A stretch of 64,000 nt of DNA from JAYSSF01 sp043772005. GTDB lineage: Bacteria; Patescibacteriota; Gracilibacteria; Absconditabacterales; Absconditicoccaceae. Below, one piece after another: positions 32,069-41,220 of the stretch. How positions within the stretch are numbered: the stretch's first letter is position 1; every line of letters begins with the position of its first letter. The position numbers and the translations under genes are program-made. The notes beneath the pieces were generated by a model that saw nothing but the letters and a program-made list of their open reading frames with translations, did no database searches and had not been told where the DNA came from. The stretch spans positions 62,001 to 126,000 of the forward strand of contig JAYVGP010000008.1 in assembly GCA_043772005.1 (NCBI GenBank), in the 5' to 3' direction.

Positions 32069-33070
32069 ATGAAAACATTTACTTACGAACAGCTGGATCA
32101 AGTAATTGCTGCAATTCATGAAGCGAAAAAGCAGATCATCTACCTTGCGGGAGCTACTGCAAGTGGAAAATCGTACATCGCTGAGCAACTTACCAATCGT
32201 ATAAATACTGAAGGAAAGAAAGTATTATTGATCTCTGCTGATCATTATTATCGTCCAGACAGTGCAGTCCAGTCCATGATTTATGGCACCTATGACCACC
32301 CAAATCTAATTGATCATGAATTACTTAACCAAGATCTTCAAAAACTTATTACTACTGGTGGATTTGAGATGCCAGAATATTCATTTATAGAGAAGACAAG
32401 AGTAGCTAGTAAACACATTGATGGACCATTTGATTATGTGATTGTAGAGTGATTATATGTAATAAATGAACTTGCAGAACAGTTTGATCCGCTCAAAATA
32501 TTTGTTCATAGTCAGGCAGAGGATCTTGTGATTCGTCGCTTGATTCGTGATCCTGAGCGTACCAAGGAGCCACTTTATATGGTGGCAACTACGCTGACTA
32601 AGGTCTTTCCAATGTGGACAATTGCGTGAGAATGACAACTTGAAAAGTCAGATATTGTGATTAATAATACTTATGAAATTCTCAAAGATAGAGGTACTAC
32701 GTTTGAGTATATTCAGACATCAATCTTTCCACAATGAGAACTCAAGAAGACTGAATATGTAGTAAATTATCACTACAATGATAGTAAGACAGATAATGAT
32801 GGAATTGTAATTTCCGAGATCTATCACAGTCATCATGGATATCTACATGAAGTCAAGATCTCCAAGGTACAAACTAATACTGATGGATCGAAAGAATGGC
32901 TGACTTTGTCTGTGATGATGCCTGGTATCTTGGTGGAAATGCACACTCTGATTCAGCTTGCTGGATGTGGATATATTGGTAAACAATCACATAAGCAGTA
33001 TAAGTACGAAGATGGTACGATTGTACATCAGATGGATACAGGTGAATTATATATTGTGAAGAAGAAGTAG
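32069..33070 (+). CDS. Uridine-kinase-like P-loop kinase with C-terminal extension
   Basis: The 333-residue protein has an N-terminal kinase domain of the uridine kinase/phosphoribulokinase family. It shows a P-loop (LAGATASGKSYIAEQL, residues 26-41), SADHYYRPD, YDHPNLIDHELL, YVIVEGLYVIN and a LID-like RRLIRDPERTKEP. About 120 further residues follow, with strands such as GIVISEIYHSHHGYLHEVKISKV. Uridine kinases are typically about 210 residues, so the C-terminal part is an extra domain. Some P-loop uridine-kinase-like proteins are fused to CYTH (triphosphate tunnel) domains; I cannot see the ExExK motif, so this is only a suggestion. Probable nucleoside salvage. Confidence 0.8.
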
Positions 33071-33118
33071 AGGTGTCATGCCTCAGATAAGTCAGAAAAT
33101 ATACATAAAGATATTTAG

Positions 33119-33141
33119 TTCCGACACAGTCGGGATTTTTT
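33119..33141 (+). terminator. Terminator after the uridine-kinase-like gene
   Basis: CCGAC and GTCGG arms with a short loop followed by six T. Confidence 0.75.
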
Positions 33142-33221
33142 CTTCTCGCAAATCAATCATAAATCACTATGTTCTTTTTATCTGATTTTTGTCGATTTAT
33201 CCGATTTTTTTAAAATTAAAA

Positions 33222-34451
33222 ATGACCTATCAAATCAAAACTATTAACTGACTCACCTGTATCTTCTATGATATGCCTCATGCGACGAGCGTGACGACAC
33301 AGCTATTTGTCAAAGCAGGAAGTATCTATGAAGATGACACAACCAACGGTATCTCGCACTTCCTCGAACATATGTTCTTCAAGGGAGGAGTCAGATATCC
33401 TACGAGTCAAGATGTATCTCGCGTCATCGATGAGATAGGTGGTGAGCACAATGCATATACTAGTGATGATGCTGCAAGCTATTATATCAAGACAGCGCCA
33501 GATTTTATGGAGCTTGCAATTGATGTATTATCAGACATGATCATCAATTCTCAGTTCCCCATTGATGAGCTTGCAACAGAGCAGTGAGTAGTAGTGCAAG
33601 AAATTAAGATGATCGAAGATAATCCTGCTAGATGGATCTATTCACTACGACGCAAATGGTATATGGGAGACAATCCATACGGTAGACCAGTGATTGGTAC
33701 AGAGGACAATGTGCTATCATTTACTCAGCAGATGCTGCTCGATCATCGCAATGATTTGTATACTACCAATAGCATGGTGCTTGTAGTATGTTGAAAAATT
33801 CCAAATTCTGACGTGATTGAGTGATTGATTTCCAGGTATTTTGTGGGGATGCAAACATGAGAGGGAGGAACTAAACCAAATCGTAGCTGTATCACAAGAC
33901 CGAGTCAGAAACTATGATACCATACCAAGGGTACAGAGCAAAATCACATGGTCATCGCTACTGATGGTTATAAGTATGATACTCCAGAATTTTATCCTGC
34001 GAAGTTGCTTGGTACAATTATGTGAGGCAATACATCATCCAGATTTTGGCAGCTATTGCGTGAAAAGCATGGTCTATGTTATTACGCTCAAGCAGGTCAC
34101 TATGGTGATAGTGATGACGGGGTATTTATGATTCGTGCCTGACTGCGTAAGGATAATTTTGATCAGACGATCGATTTAATTAAATGAGAGTTGGCTTCAA
34201 TTGCGACATGAGAATCTATCACCCAAGTTGAGCTTGATCAAGCAAAATGATATCTCATTGGTACACTACAGATGTGACTGGAGACGAGTAGTGACGTATC
34301 AGAGCGAGTAGGTAGTGATTATCTAATCTATGGTAAGATCGAAACAATTGAAGAGATTATACAGGCATATCGTGACGTAAAACTAGAGCAGATTCAGTTG
34401 ATTGCACAGAAGTTGCTATGGGATGAGTGGTATACGTATTATATTGAGTAA
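33222..34451 (+). CDS. M16-family zinc metallopeptidase
   Basis: The 409-residue protein has the inverted zinc motif HFLEH at about residues 46-50. It sits in the conserved setting FVKAGSIYEDDTTNGISHFLEHMFFKG, and a downstream QEIKMIEDNP supplies the third ligand region. The second-half motif MGGNTSSRFWQLLREKHGLCYYAQA is typical of M16B peptidases. No signal peptide is seen, so it is probably cytosolic. M16 peptidases degrade short peptides, sometimes as pairs; no inactive partner subunit is nearby. At least ten glycines are TGA. Confidence 0.93.
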
Positions 34452-34455
34452 TAGT

Positions 34456-34497
34456 AAAAAAACCTCAGCATATCGGAAAATCCGAACTGAGGTTTTT
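34456..34497. terminator. Bidirectional terminator (copy 2 of a repeated design)
   Basis: AAAAAACCTCAG and CTGAGGTTTTT arms are the same as at 7357-7397. The loop differs by only a few bases. It lies between the M16 gene and a convergent TGA-free gene. Confidence 0.85.
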
Positions 34498-34516
34498 GAA
34501 AACAAAGCTTTACTTT

Positions 34517-35071
34517 TCAGTATTGAGATGCTAGCCTTCGTCGCCAAGCTTCATACTGTGTAAGATTTTCCCAGAGTGAATCTGGTACATCTTGATAGTT
34601 TTCTTTTAAAAATTTCTCCAAAAGTTTGCTTTCAAAATATATACCAACTTCTTTTGCCTTATATACCACATAATCAATATAATACATTGGCGGTTTCATC
34701 AATAATACCTCTTCGATATCTTGCTCCTTATTAGTAAGGAAATTGATTACGAAAGCAGTATCTTGATTTTCATAGGGTACTTTAGTAATTTTAAATACAC
34801 TTGAGCACTTGGATAGTAGTGAATTTCCCGCTGTTAGGCCGCTGCAATTCACTAATGCCTTGGTATATATTTGTGCTACGTACCATGCAGTCACAAAGTT
34901 TGGCCAGTCTCTTTCTTCTAATTCATACGATGAGTATCCTGACCATACGGACCCATCTTTTCTCTGAATACCCACACTCATAGAGCTTAGTAATTCAGGT
35001 ACTCCAACCCAAACTTGTTCTTCTTGTCCCTCTACTGCTGCAGTGAGAAACGTAATTGGTTTTAAATTCAT
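34517..35071 (-). CDS. Hypothetical protein (184 aa; stop codon is TGA)
   Basis: The product starts MNLKPITFLTAAVEGQEEQ and contains a Trp/Tyr-rich middle (WSGYSSYELEERDWPNFVTAWYVAQIY) and a helical C-terminus. No family is recognised. It has no internal TGA and ends in TGA at 34517-34519. If UGA were Gly here, translation would continue for 26 codons straight through the terminator at 34456-34497, which is unlikely to be the ancestral design. This points to recent acquisition from a standard-code genome. The upstream region is AT-rich without a Shine-Dalgarno. Confidence 0.6.
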   Translation of the reverse strand: MNLKPITFLTAAVEGQEEQVWVGVPELLSSMSVGIQRKDGSVWSGYSSYELEERDWPNFVTAWYVAQIYTKALVNCSGLTAGNSLLSKCSSVFKITKVPYENQDTAFVINFLTNKEQDIEEVLLMKPPMYYIDYVVYKAKEVGIYFESKLLEKFLKENYQDVPDSLWENLTQYEAWRRRLASQY

Positions 35072-35222
35072 ATCTTTTTGTTTATATTTGACATTTTTGT
35101 AATTAATATATTAATCAACATATATATATAGTCAAGCGATTTTTAGTTTTGACTTTTTCCTTGATACTCCGCTCATAATCACTACAAACTACACATTCTA
35201 TAATTTGTCTATATCTTGATTC

Positions 35223-36710
35223 ATGAAGCGCTATTTGACATATATTATTCTTGTTTTGGTTACAGCTGTGATTATAGGAGCATACTATGGTTTCCCAGTG
35301 GCTTATGATCGATACATTACTCAGCAACAACCAGATATGCTGACTGGATTTGTAGATAGCTCATGATCTGTATCAAGTGGTAATTCGATCCATGATACCA
35401 AGACTGATGAGTATCAGTCACTTGTAGCTACTGAGTTGCCAAAACTCACCAAGCAGACTAGTGCTTTACTTGATTTGTATAACGAAGACAAAGATCCCAA
35501 ATATCTGTTTGATCTGGTTGCAAGCCTCACTGACGATGGAGCATATTATACTGCAATCTATCTATATCAAATTCTTCTCAAAGAATATCCAATACAGGCC
35601 AAATATCCCGACTACCTAAAGCTACTTCTCAATCGTGGAGAATATACTCCTCAATTTCTCACTGAATATCAAACTACCATTGATACACTTGTTGCAAGTG
35701 GGCTGATTACCAATCAGGATGGCTTATTTTTTACATCATTTAGGACATTGATTAGTGGTGATGTAGATGCATTTTATCAAATAGTTCATCAGCTCAGCGG
35801 TGATTATGCTCCTATCGCGTCAGATTTACTGGCAAATCTTACTACATATTCAGCTTATAAACAAGCTCCTCAGCAATATTTATGGTGATTATTTGCAAGT
35901 ACTTTACTTCGTCATGGGTACTATGCTCCTGCGATTCATCTTGCACAGCAGTCGCTCAAACTCAATCCTGATTACACTCTTGGTCTACAAATCATGGCTT
36001 ATGGCCGTCTCATGACCCATGATCGAGATCAAGCAAAATCATATCTTACGCAGTTAATGAAGCTTGATGTAACACATCTTATTACATATCAGAGACTGTA
36101 TGGTATCGCCTCATATCGAGATTGACAATATACAGATACTATTCAGTACCTTGCACAAGTACAAGAAGAGATTCCAAATATTGAGCTTTTAAGATATATC
36201 GGATTATCGTATCGTGAACTTCAAGATTATAGCCATCTGGCTACAATATACCGTTCCATCTTACAAGACTCTCAAGTTGATATGATAGATTACTTTGAGT
36301 TTTTTGATACATATAGACGCTCGATCTCATACACATCAGGCATGATTATGTCGGATTTGATTAGTCCTCTCGATCAGTATGATAATAGTTTATTATCTGA
36401 TTATATTGTGAGTTGTACTACCACCATGGTTGGTAAAGAGTCATACTTATGTGATTATGGTCGTGCAATTCAGTCATTATTTACTGCAAATCTAGATCAA
36501 GCAATGGAGCAAATGGTGATAATAGCTCGTGATCATCCTTATGATTTTATTTATGGTATGATATGAGATCTATACATTATTAAAGATCAACTTCCTACTG
36601 CACAAATTTATTATCAAAAAGCAATTTTATCATCATACAATGGTTGATATCAGCACTATTTATCCAATAAAATTAAATCACTAACTGTTGATGGATCTAA
36701 GACGAATTAG
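35223..36710 (+). CDS. Membrane-anchored TPR-like protein
   Basis: The 495-residue protein has an N-terminal membrane helix or signal anchor (MKRYLTYIILVLVTAVIIGAYYGFPVAY), then a long helical region with TPR-like repeats, for example YYTAIYLYQILLKEYP, YYAPAIHLAQQSLKLNPDYTLGLQIMAY and DQLPTAQIYYQKAIL. TPR domains scaffold protein complexes. Several glycines are TGA. Its 3' end overlaps the next gene by 20 bases, and that gene overlaps ruvC, so the three form a tight operon. Confidence 0.75.
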
Positions 36711-37392
36711 ATATACTATTGCATTACTATGTCTTGTAACCACGATTGTGCTGATTACATACAAATTAACTGCTAACCAAAAATGATCTATTGAAGTAAA
36801 TAAACAAGTAAGCGAGTGAACGGGTGAGGAGCAATTATGAGTGGACTGGAATTTTGATACTCCAGAGCAACAAAAAAATAATAACGAATCCAGCAGAGAG
36901 AAGATCCTTAAGAAAAGTAGTAGTCGACAAGATCTTTCTACTACGATCCCATTGATCCCTACTACTAACTTCAAGCAAGTGATGCAGTGACCAAATCCAT
37001 ATCTACTGATTAACGATCAATATTTGATTCCGTTATCAACAATGGTATATGGTGGTATGTGGACATGAGTAGTCAAACTATCAGGCAGTCCTCTTATCGT
37101 GTATTATCGCTATGAGTTATCTTTTGGTAAATGATATACATATTTATATGAACTAAGTGCAAATAGCTCCAGAGAGCTTGATCAGCTTACTATGGTAGGA
37201 AAAATATGACAGATATTTTTATTTTCGATTATACAGTCTACTGAGTCATATCGTGGTTTATCTGCTATGATTGATGGTTCACTGACTACGTTGTATACTG
37301 GTGATTATACTACAGCCCAGTATCTATGAGACACCATCAAACTCAATAATTCCCAAGAAATTTATCTTTCATTACGTGCATCATGATCTTAG
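36691..37392 (+). CDS. Single-pass membrane protein of unknown function
   Basis: The 233-residue protein has one N-terminal membrane helix (IALLCLVTTIVLITYKL) after a short basic tail. A low-complexity linker (EQQKNNNESSREKILKKSSSRQ) leads to an extracytoplasmic domain without recognised motifs. TGA glycines are frequent. It overlaps the TPR gene upstream by 20 bases and ruvC downstream by 10 bases, which signals translational coupling. It may act with the TPR protein at the membrane. Confidence 0.7.
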
Positions 37393-37859
37393 GTATTGAC
37401 CCATGAATCCGTAAACTATGATATGCTCTAATCAATCATGACCTGACGGTAGTAGATGCTGGAGTAGTATTACAACATAGCAAAGCTCCCACAAGACTTG
37501 ATTATTTCACCAAGATGCGTGAGATCCAACTATATTTTAGTCAGATGATGACTGATCATCATGTTGATGCGATCGGTATGGAGAAGCTCTACTTCACATC
37601 AGCTAACCAGGCTAATGCAGAGTTCGTATATGGTGTAAGAGCATTGATCTGGCTTCTCGCTCTCGAGCGCTGAATCCCAGTTTATGAACGAACTCCCAAC
37701 GAAATCAAAAAATTCATCACAGGCAACGGCGCAGCAGGCAAAGAGCTTGTGCAACAGTTTGTGATGAAAATCTTCCGTCTTGCCAATGAGCCGCAATATT
37801 ATGACACCAGCGATGCCCTAGGGATGGCATATTTGGCGAGGAATAAAATTAAAAAATAG
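37383..37859 (+). CDS. ruvC: Holliday junction resolvase RuvC
   Basis: RuvC cleaves Holliday junctions during recombination. The 158-residue protein has the RNase H-like catalytic residues: Asp in ILGIDPGIRKLGYAL (both P-G glycines are TGA), Glu in GMEKLYF near residue 67, and Asp in TSDALGMAYLA near residue 143. The typical NQANAEFVYGVRALIW and ERTPNEIKKFITGNGAAGK segments are present. It is slightly shorter than the usual 170 residues. It overlaps the upstream membrane protein gene. A promoter-like TATAAT follows for the downstream RNA gene. Confidence 0.95.
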
Positions 37860-37890
37860 ATCTGTTTGATTTTGCTGATATGTTAATTAT

Positions 37891-37896
37891 TATAAT
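37891..37896 (+). promoter_or_regulatory. TATAAT -10 box for the candidate tmRNA
   Basis: A perfect TATAAT ends four bases before the first base of the putative acceptor stem at 37900. A weak TTGATT lies 19 bases upstream. The position fits transcription starting at or just before the RNA 5' end. Confidence 0.5.
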
Positions 37897-37899
37897 CTT

Positions 37900-38125
37900 G
37901 TGGGGATTATATGAAGTATATTGACTACAGTTATCGAAGCTATTGGTGGTAAAATATTTATCTACATAATTGCAACGATAATGGCAAAATTTTGCTTAAC
38001 ATTAAGTGGAGTTCTCGGTGTGGAGAGTATCTGGATGATACTTTCACAATATGTTAACTATAATAGATGTGCTAAATATAAATCTCATATGCGAGAAATA
38101 AGGGGTTCGATTCCCCTTCTCCACA
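37900..38125 (+). ncRNA. ssrA: Candidate small tmRNA (tRNA-like ends, about 226 nt)
   Basis: This gap has no convincing protein gene. Its 3' end is a perfect tRNA T-arm (AGGGG-TTCGATT-CCCCT at 38101-38117) followed by an acceptor strand TCTCCAC and discriminator A; CCA is not encoded. The 5' end GTGGGGA at 37900 pairs with TCTCCAC over seven positions, one being G-U, and a TATAAT stands just upstream. A TTGAC follows, loosely like the TTCGAC of tmRNA. I could not find a convincing tag frame, and the RNA would be short. An alternative 5' strand GTGGAGA at 38020 pairs perfectly and would give a 106-nt odd tRNA. RNA identity is likely; the tmRNA assignment is tentative. Confidence 0.45.
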
Positions 38126-38145
38126 TTTCTTAAAAACTATAAAAT

Positions 38146-38946
38146 ATGAAAATAACCTCACGAAACGTCAATGGCATTAGAGCAGTACTGGGCAAATGAT
38201 TTGCCGAGCGGATCAAATCTGATAACTCTGATATCTACTGCTTCCAGGAGACCAAAGCATTCGAACATCAGATGCCCGATGATCTAAAATATATCTTTGC
38301 TGACTACGACTACTGTCGACATGCTGGTACCAGAGCTGGTTATGCTGGGACTGCCATATTTTGGCGTAGAAGCGTGGTGTCTGACGTAGTATCGTGTAAT
38401 ACTTTTATTGATAATAGTATGTTCTATGAGGATGGTCGTGTTACGGAGATTAACTTTTCTAAAGATGGAATAGACTATACCTTGCTCAATTGATACTTCC
38501 CCAATGGTGGGACAAGAGCAGATGGTACAGAGATGCTGACCTATAAGCTCAAGTTTTATGACTGTCTCATTGAGTATGTGCAATATAAGCATGCGAGTGG
38601 TCGCAAAGTTATTGTAGTAGGGGATTATAATGTCTGCCATACTGAGATTGATATTGCTCGCCCCAAGGAGAACCAAACATCGATTGGCTTCCTTCCAGTA
38701 GAACGCGATAAAGTCAGCCAGTATCTGGCATCCAATAATATGGTAGATGTATTTCGTCATTTTCATCCGGACAAGAAAGACGAATATACCTGGCGGAGCT
38801 ACCGCGCATGAGCCAGACCCAATAACGTATGACGGCGTATTGACTATGCGACAGTCTCTCGTGACCTCATAGATCAAGTAACATGATTTATTCATCAGAC
38901 CGACGTGACCGGTTCTGATCACTGTCCTGTGACTGTGATTCTATAA
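38146..38946 (+). CDS. xth: Exodeoxyribonuclease III family nuclease (Xth/ExoA)
   Basis: The 266-residue protein belongs to the exonuclease-endonuclease-phosphatase fold. It has SRNVNGIRAV, CFQETKAFEHQ (metal-binding Glu), NGYFPNGG, VGDYNVCHTEIDI (normally GDxN), GRRIDYATVSRD and SDHCPVTVIL with the catalytic Asp-His. Members act as AP endonuclease and 3'-5' exonuclease in base-excision repair. Gly codons in NGYFPN, AGARPNNVGRRID and others are TGA. The length matches the family. It starts 20 bases after the candidate tmRNA. Confidence 0.94.
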
Positions 38947-38983
38947 GTAATAAAAAAATCGATACTAATCGATCATTATAAAT

Positions 38984-39070
38984 CGGAGAAAGGGAGATTC
39001 GAACTCCCGATTCGGTTACCCGAATAACGCGTTTCGAGGGCGCCGCATTCAACCACTCTGCCATCTCTCC
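38984..39070 (-). tRNA. tRNA-Ser (anticodon CGA)
   Basis: Read on the minus strand it is an 87-nt class II tRNA: acceptor GGAGAGA/TTTCTCC with discriminator G, D-arm with GGCAGAGTGGTTGAATGC, anticodon loop CTCGAAA (CGA), a long variable arm (TTATTCGGGTAACCGAAT) and T-arm GGGAGTTCGAATCTCCC. It reads UCG. The last anticodon-stem pair looks like a C-C mismatch. CCA is not encoded. The long variable arm and anticodon make serine identity firm. Confidence 0.93.
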
Positions 39071-39075
39071 TCCGT

Positions 39076-39089
39076 GGTTTATAAAGTTC
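39076..39089 (-). promoter_or_regulatory. Probable -10 promoter element of tRNA-Ser
   Basis: On the minus strand this is gaactttataaacc, six bases before the mature tRNA 5' end. It matches the boxes before secA and folD. It overlaps the stop of the gene at 39079, so the tRNA may also be cotranscribed with that gene. Confidence 0.45.
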
Positions 39090-39507
39090 AAAGCAATTTA
39101 GTTAAATCACTATCCAAGTTTCTACTATATCTTTGATCTCATTGTGAGATATCAATACCAGTAGTGATATTGTGTAGTAACACTGTATTTGTATCAATAA
39201 TTGAGGCTGTCTTGGCATCAGATGGTGCACGTACAATGGTGGGAGTGATTAGTGTGTGGTACTGAGTTAATGCGCGAGCAACCATACGGTAATCAGTAGG
39301 TTTGGTGTATCAAAGCTGTTTCATCTTATGGATAGTAGTGCCTAGGTCTGAGTTAATATCACTAAATCGAATAACCTTATCTCTCACAGATCTCAAGCGT
39401 GGGTAGTGCTTATGGGACAGAAGGTAAGTCAGGATATGATCGTACCATAACTGTGCTATCCCAGTGTCGAGTGACTTAATAGTAGAGATAAGCTGACTTT
39501 TAGTCAT
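39079..39507 (-). CDS. Hypothetical protein (142 aa)
   Basis: The soluble, mostly helical product starts MTKSQLISTIKSLDTGIAQLWYDHIL and ends DLTKLLGTL. Three TGA codons are read as Gly, one at KQLGYTKPTDYR. No family is recognised. It follows the VWA-like gene on the same strand with a short gap, and its stop overlaps the tRNA-Ser promoter box. It may belong to the same operon as the VWA-like and DUF2103-like genes. Confidence 0.65.
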
Positions 39508-39553
39508 AGTAGTCGTGAAAATTAAAATAGTACCATATTCATAGTGATTTTTG

Positions 39554-40093
39554 CTAATGTTTCAACTGGATCAATCATTCAGGCGCTGCTCATCTATAGA
39601 TAATTGGACTAGGATAGTCTCGGATGTATCATAGTGCTTTATATGTATCAAGAAGTTGTTGTATCTGGTTGAAGTCTTTCGCATTGTCCCGACTCAGTCG
39701 GTCGCTGAGTATGATGATATGCTTATCGTAATGTTCGTTATAGCATTGCTGTAGACATGTTGCCAATAGCGTATTCGTTTTTCAAACACCCTTAATAAGA
39801 GTATTGAGAAAATTAATTGTCTGATCTAATCACTCACAAAGGTACTCCCTGACTTTTCATTGATCACAGTAGAGGATAATACATTCCAGTCATAGTTGCT
39901 CACAAGAGATAATAGTGTGGTTAATGATATGATTAATCTGTTGCAGGGTTGTATGTTGATATTGCCGATTGATAGTAATATCAAGTACAAGTATTACAGT
40001 TGCTGATATAGCAATTCATTGACGATAGGTGATTTCTCATTTGGACGCACTACGACGCTGGTCTATACGCTCAGCATGAGACGCAGACAACAT
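39554..40093 (-). CDS. VWA/DUF58-like protein (start uncertain)
   Basis: At least 180 residues. The recognisable part is KGEITYRQGIAISATVILVLDITINRQYQ, where a DUF58-type lead-in enters a von Willebrand A-like strand with a DxTxN metal-site relic. ECIILYCDQGKVREYL, CLQQCYNEHYDKHIIILSDRLS and a TGA-rich C-terminus follow. DUF58/VWA proteins usually pair with MoxR ATPases; a MoxR gene is at 61.7 kb. The frame stays open upstream to 40351 (VDKIDALIAQARLGYET precedes the chosen ATG), but that extension overlaps the DUF2103-like gene. The real start is probably near 40140 with a non-ATG codon. Confidence 0.55.
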
Positions 40094-40181
40094 TGTCTCG
40101 TAACCAAGCCTTGCTTGAGCGATTAGAGCATCAATTTTATCTACCCTTATAGATATTCATTGTTGCTCAGCATTTTGAAAA

Positions 40182-40493
40182 TTATCACTTATAGATGATG
40201 TCAGCTTGTGCGCAAAGAGCTTGGATCTGAGATTGGATAGTCGAGTCATGAGAATCACATGTGATAAAGCATTCTTGAACAGTAGATCATTTTTTGAGGA
40301 GATATTTGAGACCAGTATCAGTGGGGTAGGATAGTGAGATGATAATTTCACTACTTCACTTTTGCTGTCTCGAGATTCTACCTGGAATGATGCGGATAAT
40401 TCACGATATCTGACCTATCTTCATGAGTAGTTTTACAAAATCGGGGAGTATATGATGTTCTTGTTTAATGTTAGATCAGCGATCGTGTTTCAT
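40182..40493 (-). CDS. DUF2103-like small protein
   Basis: The 103-residue protein contains ILPDFVKLLMKIGQISGIIRIIPGRISRQ, a Thr-Gly-Leu-Lys core (YPTDTGLKYLLKKGSTVQECFIT) and the end CAQADIIYKG. The IIPGRI, TGLK and QExF pattern resembles DUF2103, a small predicted metal-binding family. Four TGA codons are read as Gly. Function unknown. It is immediately upstream of the VWA-like gene, and the two reading frames overlap if the latter starts early. Confidence 0.5.
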
Positions 40494-40554
40494 AGGGATT
40501 TGACGAAATGAGTAATCATGACTATAATGAAATATTATTTGATAACAATATATC

Positions 40555-41142
40555 ATGATAGAGTCTTTGAGTATTGAATCAGTAGGAAATAAGCCACCAA
40601 TCAAAAAGATACTCAAAAAATTATCCAAAGCACTTGAATCTGCCGAAAAAGAAGAGTTTTTTGAACAAATTAATAATCTCGCAGAATATGTCGATCAGCA
40701 ACCTGCAGAATTTTGGGACAAAAATAATATTTCTCATTACCTCAATCGAGATTCTGAACCAGATAGTATTATTAAGTGATGTGTTGATAAATTTAATGAT
40801 GAAAAAATACTATATAAATATCGGCTAAGAGAAATTGATAAAAAAATTGATGATGTAAATATCTATCATGAAATAGATTTTGACTATAGAACAAATCTTG
40901 CTCAAGCACAAGACCAATGAAAAAGGCTTCTCAAAGAGAAAAAATGATTACGAGCTGTATGAATTAGTAAAAAAATAGAAGCAAATGACAGAGTTATAAG
41001 TCGTTATAAAGATCAGATTGATTCAAATCAAAAGAAAAAAGAGCAATCAGAAACCACATTGTACCTATTACGTGCAATGAAGCGTTATATTGATAAAGCT
41101 CTTGAGCATGTTACTGAGCAGGATGTTATCAAAATTATTTAA
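40555..41142 (+). CDS. Coiled-coil hypothetical protein (195 aa)
   Basis: The product is highly charged and almost entirely helical, with a Lys/Glu-rich probable coiled coil through the second half (RLREIDKKIDDVN, AQAQDQGKRLLKEKKGLRA, KKIEANDRVISRYKDQID). It has no signal peptide. Several TGA glycines confirm host coding. No family is recognised. A TATAAT lies about 30 bases before the ATG. It is divergent from the DUF2103-like gene. Confidence 0.65.
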
Positions 41143-41220
41143 ACCTTATGTTGTATTACTCAATCATAATCTGATCTTTTTTTATGAAGAATATTACGTA
41201 ATGCTCATAAGGTATATGAT

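Noticed and set aside
38020..38125. A 106-nt tRNA with perfect 7-bp acceptor stem GTGGAGA/TCTCCAC
   Set aside because: No sensible D-arm or anticodon arm could be drawn, so the longer tRNA-like RNA was preferred. It remains an alternative.
37921..38133. 70-codon ORF across the tRNA-like region
   Set aside because: It runs through the T-arm and acceptor sequence, so an RNA gene explains the region better.
38888..39091. 67-codon ORF over the tRNA-Ser gene
   Set aside because: It is a product of reading through a clear class II tRNA.
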